Shown piece after piece: positions 1 through 6,031 of a stretch of DNA of 7,259 nucleotides. Position numbers and translations under genes: made by a program. The stretch is from an uncultured Chromatiaceae bacterium (GTDB taxonomy: Bacteria > Pseudomonadota > Gammaproteobacteria > Enterobacterales > Alteromonadaceae), in assembly GCA_946482615.1 (NCBI GenBank), contig CAMLSF010000176.1, forward strand, positions 1 through 7,259, in the 5' to 3' direction. Under the pieces are notes generated by a model. The model was not told the origin of the DNA. It made no database searches and was given only the letters and a program-made list of their open reading frames with translations. The stretch's first letter is position 1, and each line of letters starts with the position of its first letter.

Positions 1-1355
1 GCTATGGCGATTTGCATATGGTGGCCCGGAATACCTTCATGGTAAGCCAAAGCTTCCATTTGGTACTTCGGCATACCACTCATGCGGTACAGGTTGGCGT
101 AATAAATACCGGGGCGGCTGCCGTCCATCGAAGGTTGTTCGTAAAAGGCTTTGCCTGCGGATTGTTCGCGGAAAGGCTCAACAGCTTTTACCACCATATC
201 GGCTTTAGGTTTGACGATAAACAGCTCGTCCAGACGAGATTTCATCGTATCGATAAGACGGGTGGCTTCAGCTAAATAGGCTGCTTTACCTTCTGCGGTA
301 TCCGGGTAATAAAACTGCGGATCGTCGCGCATAAAGGCAAAAAACTGCTGTAAATCACCTTTAAAACCAACCTTTTTCATAATGGCTTTCATTTCATCAT
401 GAATACGGGCCACTTCAGATAAACCCAACTGGTGAATTTTTTCCGCACTGTAATCTGTGGTGGTGATACGGGCTAAACGGGTAGCGTAGAACTTATCGCC
501 GTCTTTAAAGCGCCAGACACCATCTTCAGTACCGGCTTTTTCTTCCAAACTGGTCAGTAAAGTGATCAGGCTTTCATAAGCTGGTTTTACGCTGCCAATT
601 AAAGCCAGTTCAGCTTCTTTGATCAGCAGATCTTTTTCTGCTTGTGCCAGTTTTAATTCCTGCACTTTGCCACGGAAATCCGCTAACAGTGTGCTGTCGT
701 TGCCGCCGTCAAAAGGGGCGCCGCTGATAATATTGCGGCTGGCACCTATCACATGAGCAAACACAAATTTAGGTGGCAGAATGCCGGCGTCAGCCCGCAC
801 CTGTAATTGTTGTTCCAACTGCTTAAAGTAAGTGGTGACATTTTTTAAGCGGCCAATATAAGCCTTGGCGTCGCTTTCATCACTGATGCTGTGCTGGTTG
901 ATCAACAGCGACGGCACATTGGAATGAGTGCCATACATTTGATTAACAGGGTAGCTGTAGAGATCCCATTTAGCGTCGTCCAGTTCTTCCTGCAAGGAGG
1001 CCGTCAGTAATTTCACACTCAATTGACGGCTGCTGTCGAGGCTTTGCATATTCAGCGCCTGCACTAAAGCCAGCTGCTGTTTGGTTTGTTCCAGCTCTTT
1101 ATCACGCTGGGCCTGAGATAAATCGTCCCATTGATCGTAATTGGTTTTTAAGCCCAGGCCGGTTTGAGTTTCCGGACTATTATCAACAGCTTGCTGGAAA
1201 ATTTGTTCAAACAGCGCGTCAGCTTTTTGGTTTTCCGTCAGAACCACTGTGGCTTCAATGACTTTACTTTGATCTATCGGTGTCGAAGCCGGTTTACAGC
1301 CTGCTACTGCTGCTAAGCTTACCGCCAGCGCCAGTGCTGAGTAACGTAAATGCAT
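1..1355 (-). CDS. DUF885 family lipoprotein, probable metallopeptidase-like (C-terminus missing)
   Basis: An open frame of 451 codons runs from an ATG at 1355 off the left edge. The N-terminus is a lipoprotein signal: a short basic start, a hydrophobic Ala/Leu/Val stretch and the lipobox V17-A18-G19-C20, so the mature protein should be lipidated at C20 and sit in the cell envelope. Near the visible end is HEGIPGHHMQ (H439 to Q448), the hallmark of DUF885 proteins. Its HExxxGHH arrangement suggests a metal-binding, peptidase-like site, but I know of no firm substrate, so that function is inference. Family members are usually about 600 residues, so roughly the last quarter is outside the window. 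AAGG lies 7 bases before the ATG. The gene follows hemW after 35 bases on the same strand with no visible terminator, so co-transcription is possible. The middle is Gln- and Lys-rich and likely helical. Confidence 0.88.
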   Translation of the reverse strand, partial: MHLRYSALALAVSLAAVAGCKPASTPIDQSKVIEATVVLTENQKADALFEQIFQQAVDNSPETQTGLGLKTNYDQWDDLSQAQRDKELEQTKQQLALVQALNMQSLDSSRQLSVKLLTASLQEELDDAKWDLYSYPVNQMYGTHSNVPSLLINQHSISDESDAKAYIGRLKNVTTYFKQLEQQLQVRADAGILPPKFVFAHVIGASRNIISGAPFDGGNDSTLLADFRGKVQELKLAQAEKDLLIKEAELALIGSVKPAYESLITLLTSLEEKAGTEDGVWRFKDGDKFYATRLARITTTDYSAEKIHQLGLSEVARIHDEMKAIMKKVGFKGDLQQFFAFMRDDPQFYYPDTAEGKAAYLAEATRLIDTMKSRLDELFIVKPKADMVVKAVEPFREQSAGKAFYEQPSMDGSRPGIYYANLYRMSGMPKYQMEALAYHEGIPGHHMQIAI

Positions 1356-1390
1356 AATTGGACCTTCATTATTTTTTGTAGTTAATTGGA

Positions 1391-2551
1391 TCAAATAAAT
1401 AGCGACAGCAAATCATTCAGGTAGCGCGCACCTTTGGGGCTGATTTGCCAGTCTGTTTCAGTACTGCTAATTAACCCCAGTTGCTCTGCTTTGGCAAGTG
1501 CATCCTCCACAGATGTGATGGGCAGGCCGGTATAAGCGCTGAAATCCTGTTTAGGGCAAGCTTCGAGTAAACGAAAACGGTTCATAAAAAACTCAAAAGC
1601 TCTGTCGTCCGGAGCGACTTGATTGCACTCATCCAGATAGCCTTTGCTGATATCCATATAACCTTTGGGGTGCTTGATTTTGACCGGCCGGATAATTTGG
1701 CCAGTCTCTGGCATAGTAATTTTGCCATGAGCACCACAACCAATACCTAAGTAGTCACCATAACGCCAATAGTTCAGGTTGTGCCGGCACTGCTGACCCG
1801 GCTGGCTGTAGGCCGAAATTTCGTACTGCGTATAGCCATAGTGCTGCAACAGCTGATGGCCTTGCTCCTGAATATCCCATAAAGCTTCGTCTTCCGGCAG
1901 CACAGGTGGGCGGGAAGCAAAAGCTGTATTAGGTTCAATGGTCAGTTGATACCAGGATAAATGCGGTGGCTTTAAATCTATGGCTTGCTGCAAATCAGCC
2001 AAAGCGCCTGTGACATCCTGATCCGGCAGGCCATGCATTAAATCCAGGTTAAAGCTTTTCAGCGCTAAAGTCGCGGCCAGTTGTGCGGCTTTGATTGCTT
2101 CATCACAGTTATGAATACGGCCTAAGGCTTTGAGCTGTTCCGCCTGAAAACTTTGTACACCTATAGAAAAACGGGTGACCCCAGCTGCGACATAAGCGGC
2201 AAAACGGGCGGCTTCGACAGTGCCGGGGTTGGCTTCCATGGTGATTTCGCAATCCGGGCTAAGCCGAAGCTCTGTGCGCACCCCATCCAAAATAGCCTGA
2301 ATACCTTCACCACTAAAAGTGCTGGGGGTGCCACCACCAATAAAAATCGAGCTGATTTCACGGCCCTGCACATAGGCTAAATCCTGACGTAAATCGGCCA
2401 ATAAGTGGCTGATGTATTCCTGCTCTGGTATGCCTTGTTTCACCGCATGGGAGTTAAAGTCGCAATAAGGACATTTTTGAATACACCAGGGAATATGGAT
2501 ATACAGCGCCAGTGGCGGCAGTTGCAGCTGTATAGTCGATGCAAGGTTCAT
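1391..2551 (-). CDS. hemW: HemW, radical SAM heme chaperone-like protein (HemN-related)
   Basis: A 386-residue protein of the HemN/HemW radical SAM family. The iron-sulfur motif is C23-IQK-C27-PY-C30-D-F32. True coproporphyrinogen oxidase HemN carries a further Cys at the position of F32, so this is the HemW type, which binds heme and is thought to deliver it to respiratory proteins rather than oxidise coproporphyrinogen. Other family marks are GGGTPS (72-77), the SAM-contacting segment EANPGT (106-111), RFSIGVQSF (127-135), LDLMHGLP (169-176) and HNLNYW (257-262), followed by the HemN C-terminal domain. There is no signal peptide, so it is cytoplasmic. Its ATG shares one base with the rdgB stop (TGATG), indicating translational coupling. 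The likely Shine-Dalgarno AAGGTGA lies inside the end of rdgB and is duplicated there. Many databases call such genes coproporphyrinogen oxidase-like; HemW is the better name. Confidence 0.95.
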   Translation of the reverse strand: MNLASTIQLQLPPLALYIHIPWCIQKCPYCDFNSHAVKQGIPEQEYISHLLADLRQDLAYVQGREISSIFIGGGTPSTFSGEGIQAILDGVRTELRLSPDCEITMEANPGTVEAARFAAYVAAGVTRFSIGVQSFQAEQLKALGRIHNCDEAIKAAQLAATLALKSFNLDLMHGLPDQDVTGALADLQQAIDLKPPHLSWYQLTIEPNTAFASRPPVLPEDEALWDIQEQGHQLLQHYGYTQYEISAYSQPGQQCRHNLNYWRYGDYLGIGCGAHGKITMPETGQIIRPVKIKHPKGYMDISKGYLDECNQVAPDDRAFEFFMNRFRLLEACPKQDFSAYTGLPITSVEDALAKAEQLGLISSTETDWQISPKGARYLNDLLSLFI

Positions 2552-3165
2552 CAGCCTTGTTCACCTTTTAACTGTTCACCTTTTAGCACGGACACCAATA
2601 AACGCAGCGCTTTGCCTCTGTGGCTAAGCTGCTTTTTCTGCTCTGCTGTTAATTCTGCGGCACTGCCAGTCGAATCATCGGGCAAGAAAATTGGGTCATA
2701 GCCAAAACCACCGGAGCCTGCGGCTTCAAAGGCAATCTGACCGTGCCAGATACCATGAGCGATTACAGGAACAGGGTCATCGGCATGACGGACAAAAGCC
2801 AACACACAATGAAACTGAGCGGCACGTTTGCCTTGAGGCACATCTGTTAAATCCACCAGCAACTGCTGCAGATTTTTTAAATCATTGCCATGTTCACCGG
2901 CATAACGGGCGGAATAAATACCAGGCGCGCCGCCTAAGGCATCCACAGCTAAACCTGAATCGTCGGCTATGGCGGGCAGGCCAGTTAAACGACTGGCATG
3001 GCGGGCCTTAATCAGGGCGTTTTCAATAAAACTTAAGCCATCTTCAATAGCATCCGGCACCTGAAAGTCGGACTGCGGCAATACCTGCCAGTCAAAAGGA
3101 GCGAGCAGGGCGGATAACTCGGCTAATTTGCCTTTATTGCCAGTGGCTAAAACAAGTTTTTGCAT
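2551..3165 (-). CDS. rdgB: RdgB/HAM1 family XTP/dITP diphosphatase
   Basis: A 204-residue cytoplasmic enzyme that hydrolyses dITP, ITP and XTP to monophosphate and pyrophosphate, keeping deaminated purines out of DNA and RNA. The N-terminal substrate loop LATGNKGKL (T8, N10, K13), [13 protein letters not shown] (45-57), [11 protein letters not shown] with the catalytic/metal Asp pair D68-D69, [14 protein letters not shown] (77-90), the later FGYDPIF and the C-terminal SHRGKAL are all present and match E. coli RdgB closely. It is about seven residues longer than the E. coli protein; the extra residues are a C-terminal tail in which LKGEQ occurs twice, from a 15-base tandem duplication. AAAGG stands 8 bases before the ATG. 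A terminator hairpin lies just upstream, so how the gene is transcribed is unclear. The stop overlaps the hemW start by one base. Confidence 0.96.
   Translation of the reverse strand: MQKLVLATGNKGKLAELSALLAPFDWQVLPQSDFQVPDAIEDGLSFIENALIKARHASRLTGLPAIADDSGLAVDALGGAPGIYSARYAGEHGNDLKNLQQLLVDLTDVPQGKRAAQFHCVLAFVRHADDPVPVIAHGIWHGQIAFEAAGSGGFGYDPIFLPDDSTGSAAELTAEQKKQLSHRGKALRLLVSVLKGEQLKGEQG
2558..2587 (-). repeat. 15-bp tandem repeat at the end of rdgB, duplicating the hemW ribosome-binding site
   Basis: Positions 2558-2572 and 2573-2587 are two adjacent 15-base units differing at one base (plus strand TGTTCACCTTTTAAC, then TGTTCACCTTTTAGC). In the coding direction each encodes LKGEQ, so the rdgB frame is kept. 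Each unit also carries AAAAGGTGA, a good Shine-Dalgarno match; the copy nearer the hemW ATG stands about 10 bases away and the other 15 bases further. The repeat is therefore both a protein tail and a doubled initiation signal for the coupled gene. Confidence 0.85.
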
Positions 3166-3180
3166 TAGGGAAACCTTTGA

Positions 3181-3209
3181 AACAAAAAAGGCTCAGTGGA
3201 CACTGAGCC
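3181..3209 (-). terminator. Rho-independent terminator after the DUF4426 gene
   Basis: Read on the minus strand, GGCTCAGT and ACTGAGCC form a perfect 8-bp stem around the 4-base loop GTCC (3190-3209), followed directly by six Ts (3184-3189) and GTT. The stem starts 11 bases after the DUF4426 stop and the T run ends 15 bases before the rdgB ATG. On the plus strand there is no T run after the stem, so it acts in the minus direction only. It separates the yggS-to-DUF4426 unit from rdgB-hemW. Confidence 0.88.
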
Positions 3210-3220
3210 GGGTAAAGAGA

Positions 3221-3649
3221 CTACTGCTCAGTGTAAAACACTTGGGAAAACTCCAACTGCTGGCGTTCAGTGCCTTGCCAAATCTCCAGCTTAAAGTTCA
3301 TATGTTTTTGGTCATGTACAGGCACTTGCGCCAGATAATAAATGGCGTCCCCTTCTTTCACCTCACGAAACTCAAGTTCAATCTGCTTTTGGGTTAAGTC
3401 GGTGGCTGTGCCTGTGATCCGCACTTGTTGCGCTTTTTGATCGCTGCTATTGAGCACTGAAATATTCAGCACAGCCTGATAGATACTGCGTTGTAACTGA
3501 TAACTTTGCGCGACTTTGGCGTCGAGCATAGTGCTGTCAAAGGCGATGTAATGCACATCCCATGGCCCTAATACTTTTTTCTGCTCCGCCTGAAGTGGGC
3601 TGATAAACAAAGACAGGACCAGACTTGCAGCCAACAGATAATTTTTCAT
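3221..3649 (-). CDS. DUF4426 family exported protein of unknown function
   Basis: A 142-residue protein beginning MKNYLLAAS, with a clear Sec signal peptide: basic Lys2, hydrophobic core about 5-16, and a probable cleavage after L19-Q20-A21. The mature part of about 120 residues is a predicted soluble periplasmic beta-rich domain with no catalytic motif I can name; it has the conserved-looking segments GPWDVHYIAFDST after the signal and a C-terminal FSQVFYTEQ. It matches my memory of DUF4426, a small family found beside yggT/yggU/rdgB in Pseudomonas and Shewanella-like bacteria. The frame is open 20 codons further upstream, but the start used here is preferred: it begins the signal peptide, has GGAG (3655-3658) 5 bases ahead, and overlaps the yggU stop by one base (TGATG). 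Function is unknown; a role in the envelope is inference from the signal peptide. Confidence 0.85.
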   Translation of the reverse strand: MKNYLLAASLVLSLFISPLQAEQKKVLGPWDVHYIAFDSTMLDAKVAQSYQLQRSIYQAVLNISVLNSSDQKAQQVRITGTATDLTQKQIELEFREVKEGDAIYYLAQVPVHDQKHMNFKLEIWQGTERQQLEFSQVFYTEQ

Positions 3650-3939
3650 CAGGACTCCAGATAAGGTTGTAAGGCGTCCGGCACAGAGCAGGGCGCAAGG
3701 ATGCGCCATTTTTTCTGTCGGCTCAGTTCGCCTTTTTCCAGCAGCACCTGACGTTTTGCCACGTCAAAACTTTGCGCCAGAAACTGTTGTAAATGCGCAT
3801 TGGCTTTGCCATCCACAGGTGGGGCTTTAATAGCCACCTTGATGGCATCACCATGCAGGCCTAAAAATTGGTCCCGGCTGGCACCTGGCTGCACATGCAA
3901 CTGCAGCAGAATATCACCATTGGCCAGTCGGGTTAGCAC
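3649..3939 (-). CDS. yggU: YggU, DUF167 family protein
   Basis: A 96-residue small basic cytoplasmic protein of the DUF167 (YggU/UPF0235) family, the same length as E. coli YggU. Matching segments are LHVQPGASRDQFLGLHGDAIKVAI, the family-typical PPVDGKAN (40-47) and LLEKGELSRQKKWRI. The biochemical role of the family is not established. The start is a GTG at 3939, placed immediately after the yggT TAA and in the same reading frame; no start further upstream is possible because of that stop, and the length matches the family. I see no convincing Shine-Dalgarno (only a weak GCGG), so expression probably depends on ribosomes finishing yggT. The end overlaps the next gene by one base. Confidence 0.92.
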   Translation of the reverse strand: MLTRLANGDILLQLHVQPGASRDQFLGLHGDAIKVAIKAPPVDGKANAHLQQFLAQSFDVAKRQVLLEKGELSRQKKWRILAPCSVPDALQPYLES

Positions 3940-4482
3940 TTAGAAACCGCGCAACATATTGGTTAATAAGATCTGGATAAACTGAATACCTAACAGCACT
4001 ACCAGCAAAGATAAATCCAGACCACCCATCACAGGGATCACTCTGCGCACCGGACGTAATAAAGGTTCGGTCAGTTGGTGCATCACCAGTTCGACCGGAT
4101 TACGACCCTGACTGAACCAGCTTAATAATGCCCGGATCACCAATATCCAGAAAGCCAGTTGCAAAGCTTCGGTGATCAACAAGACCAAAGCACTTAATGG
4201 CAAATAGATATAGAGCACCTGACCTAACTGCAGCAATTGCACTATAGCGACATGCAGTACACAAATAGCAAAAGCAAAAATCCAGCTGGCGCTGTCAATT
4301 GGCCCCAGACTTGGCAGGAAACGGCGCAGCGGCACTATCACAGGATTAGTGGCTTTGACTACAAACTGGCTGAACGGATTGTAAAAATCAGCTCTGGCGC
4401 TTTGCAGCCAAATACGCAGTATCACCACCATCAGATAAAGTTTGATCAGGCTGCTTAACAGAAAAAAGAATGCTTCGGTCAT
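3940..4482 (-). CDS. yggT: YggT family integral membrane protein
   Basis: A 180-residue inner-membrane protein made of two YggT repeats. Repeat one has a hydrophobic segment (about 4-25), then NPFSQFVVKATNPVIVPLRR (35-54) and another hydrophobic stretch (about 66-83); repeat two has a hydrophobic segment (about 95-120), NPVELVMHQLTEPLLRPVRR (128-147) and a last hydrophobic segment (about 155-174). The paired NPxxxxVxxxTxPxxxPxRR motifs followed by a proline are characteristic. Members have been linked to osmotic or potassium stress and, in plastids, to cytochrome assembly and division, but the bacterial role is unsettled. It starts 9 bases after proC, with its Shine-Dalgarno overlapping the proC stop, and ends at a TAA directly followed by the yggU GTG. 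Confidence 0.94.
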   Translation of the reverse strand: MTEAFFFLLSSLIKLYLMVVILRIWLQSARADFYNPFSQFVVKATNPVIVPLRRFLPSLGPIDSASWIFAFAICVLHVAIVQLLQLGQVLYIYLPLSALVLLITEALQLAFWILVIRALLSWFSQGRNPVELVMHQLTEPLLRPVRRVIPVMGGLDLSLLVVLLGIQFIQILLTNMLRGF

Positions 4483-4488
4483 TATGAG

Positions 4489-4493
4489 TCCTT
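4489..4493 (-). promoter_or_regulatory. Ribosome-binding site of yggT overlapping the proC stop codon
   Basis: On the minus strand the proC stop runs into the Shine-Dalgarno as TAAGGA, with AAGGA six bases before the yggT ATG. Ribosomes terminating on proC stand on this site, which favours coupled initiation. Confidence 0.75.
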
Positions 4494-5307
4494 AAAGAGT
4501 TTTTGCCATTTCTTCAGCACGGCGTATCGCTGCAAACATGGCGTCTTTGACCATGCTTTCAAGATGGTGTTGTTTAAAAGTTTCAATAGCTTCATGTGTG
4601 GTGCCACCTTTGGAGGTGACCTGAGCACGCAGCGCTTCAAAAGATAAGTCGGATTGACTGGCCATAGTGGCCGCACCTAAAGCGGTTTGCGCCACCATAG
4701 CTTTGGCCTGTGCTTCATCAAAGCCCAGCTCCTGTGCTACCTGCTGCATCGCCTGCATAAAATAGAAAAAATAAGCTGGTGCACTGCCGGTGACGGCAAT
4801 AATGGCGTTAATGTCCTGCTCCTGGTTCAGCCAGACGGTTTTGCCTGTGCCTGCAAAGAGTTTTTCTGCAAAAGATTGCTCATACACAGAGCAGCGGCTT
4901 GGAAATAAACCTGTTACGCCCAACCCAACCAAAGCCGGGGTATTAGGCATAGCGCGGATAATACGCACCTGGCCCAGTAACTGCTCAAAACGAGCTATAG
5001 AAATGCCGGCCGCCACTGAGATAAACAGTTTTTCCTGAGATTCAGGGGCATGTTCTATGATCTGCTGGCAGACCTCTGCCATCATCTGAGGTTTTACCGC
5101 CAGTACTATCACATCGGCTTTAGTCACAGCTTCGATATTGTCTGTGGTGGTTTCAATCTGGTATTGGTTTTTTAACGCCTGTAATTTTTCTGCATTGCGG
5201 TTGGCGGCAATAATATTTTCAGCGGGATAACCCTGCTGAATCATGCCTCCGATAATACATTGCGCCATATTGCCGGCGCCGATAAATGCAACAGTATTGT
5301 CAATCAT
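4492..5307 (-). CDS. proC: Pyrroline-5-carboxylate reductase
   Basis: A 271-residue cytoplasmic enzyme that reduces 1-pyrroline-5-carboxylate to L-proline with NAD(P)H, the last step of proline synthesis. The N-terminal Rossmann fold shows FIGAGNM (8-14), then VLAVKPQ (68-74) and RAMPNTPA (118-125); the helical C-terminal half has VTGSAPAYF (172-180) and the P5CR signature around VTSKGGTTHEAI (230-241). Length agrees with E. coli ProC (269). The frame stays open eight codons further upstream to 5331, but the ATG at 5307 is preferred because it puts the nucleotide-binding motif at the usual distance from the N-terminus and has AGGGGA about 10 bases ahead. This start overlaps the end of yggS by 8 bases. 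In E. coli proC lies elsewhere; here it sits between yggS and yggT as in Pseudomonas. Confidence 0.95.
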   Translation of the reverse strand: MIDNTVAFIGAGNMAQCIIGGMIQQGYPAENIIAANRNAEKLQALKNQYQIETTTDNIEAVTKADVIVLAVKPQMMAEVCQQIIEHAPESQEKLFISVAAGISIARFEQLLGQVRIIRAMPNTPALVGLGVTGLFPSRCSVYEQSFAEKLFAGTGKTVWLNQEQDINAIIAVTGSAPAYFFYFMQAMQQVAQELGFDEAQAKAMVAQTALGAATMASQSDLSFEALRAQVTSKGGTTHEAIETFKQHHLESMVKDAMFAAIRRAEEMAKTL

Positions 5308-5989
5308 TAGAAGGGGTTCCCCTGGCTCCAAAAATGGCCGTGCCTAATCTTATCATAGTAGAACCAAAGCGCAGAGCCTCTTGCCAGTCATCTGACATGC
5401 CCATTGAAAGTTCTTTTGCATCAGGATGTTGCTGTTGCAATTGCAGTGACAGCTTTTGCATTTGCTCAAAAGCTACCGCGCCTTTGCCTGGTTCCGGAAT
5501 GGCCATCAAACCTTTGAGTTGCAGCTGAGGTAATTTAGCCACAGCTGCGGCCAGTGGTAATAAATCGTCAGGTTTTATGCCTGATTTGGACTCTTCAGCG
5601 CTGATATTGACCTGCAGCAATACCTGCAACGGGGCTTTATCCTTCGGCCTTTGTGCTGATAAACGTTCCGCAATTTTTAGCCGGTCAATGCTGTGTACCC
5701 AGTCGGCATAAAGCGCTATGTCTTTGGTTTTATTTGATTGGATAGGGCCAATAAAATGCCATTCAATACCCTTAAGCTGATGCAGTTCAGTGGCTTTGCT
5801 GACCAGTTCCTGCACATAGTTTTCACCAAAAGCACGCTGGCCTGCTGCAAACGCCTCGGCCACTGCTGCGGCGGCTTTGGTTTTACTGACGGCAATCAGG
5901 CGGCTTTGGTGGGTTAATTGCTGTTTTGTCTGAAATTCTGTGATGGCGTTGTAGGCTGATTTCAACGCTTCTGCTATGTTGTTTGTCAT
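5300..5989 (-). CDS. yggS: YggS/PLPBP family pyridoxal phosphate homeostasis protein
   Basis: A 229-residue cytoplasmic protein of the PLP-binding YggS/PROSC family. It has the alanine-racemase-like barrel fold but no known catalytic activity; it binds PLP and helps control free vitamin B6 levels. Visible marks are AVSKTK with the PLP lysine at K36 (the same number as in E. coli YggS), FGENYVQE (54-61), HFIGPIQSNK (78-87), LSMGMSDDW and the phosphate-binding GSTMIRLGTAIFG near the end. The frame is open 12 codons upstream to 6025, but the ATG at 5989 is preferred because it gives the family length and K36 numbering; its Shine-Dalgarno is weak (AGAG about 6 bases ahead). It is the first gene of the minus-strand run, divergent from pilT across 42 bases, and overlaps proC by 8 bases. 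Confidence 0.95.
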   Translation of the reverse strand: MTNNIAEALKSAYNAITEFQTKQQLTHQSRLIAVSKTKAAAAVAEAFAAGQRAFGENYVQELVSKATELHQLKGIEWHFIGPIQSNKTKDIALYADWVHSIDRLKIAERLSAQRPKDKAPLQVLLQVNISAEESKSGIKPDDLLPLAAAVAKLPQLQLKGLMAIPEPGKGAVAFEQMQKLSLQLQQQHPDAKELSMGMSDDWQEALRFGSTMIRLGTAIFGARGTPSND

Positions 5990-6031
5990 ATCAACTCTGT
6001 TTTTAGCCCTTGCTTTGGAGTGCATTCCACC
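5990..6031. promoter_or_regulatory. Short divergent yggS/pilT intergenic gap
   Basis: Only 42 bases separate the two start codons, so promoters for both directions must largely lie inside the opposite gene's first codons. For pilT, GGAG at 6017-6020 stands 11 bases before the ATG. For yggS, minus-strand TAATAT (6036-6041) inside the pilT start is a possible -10, but no well-spaced -35 accompanies it. On the plus strand TTGTCA near the yggS start resembles a -35 without a matching -10. I therefore cannot assign either promoter with confidence. Confidence 0.4.

Noticed and set aside
12..275. 87-codon plus-strand open frame at the left edge
   Set aside because: It is antisense to the DUF885 gene, whose frame contains the recognisable HEGIPGHH motif; nothing supports the plus-strand frame.
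1355..1390. Two direct copies of TAATTGGA in the hemW/DUF885 gap, 28 bases apart
   Set aside because: Eight AT-rich bases repeated once is easily chance, and there is no dyad or known operator match.
2153..2380. Overlapping open frames on both strands inside hemW
   Set aside because: Both are shadows of the hemW frame, which carries all the family motifs across this stretch.
1391..2551. Annotation as coproporphyrinogen III oxidase (hemN)
   Set aside because: The cysteine motif ends CxxCDF, lacking the fourth cysteine of HemN, and the context beside rdgB is that of hemW.
3210..3290. Possible promoter for rdgB inside the DUF4426 3' end (TTGGAG and TACACT on the minus strand)
   Set aside because: Spacing is only about 15 bases, both boxes are weak, and a transcript from it would still cross the terminator.
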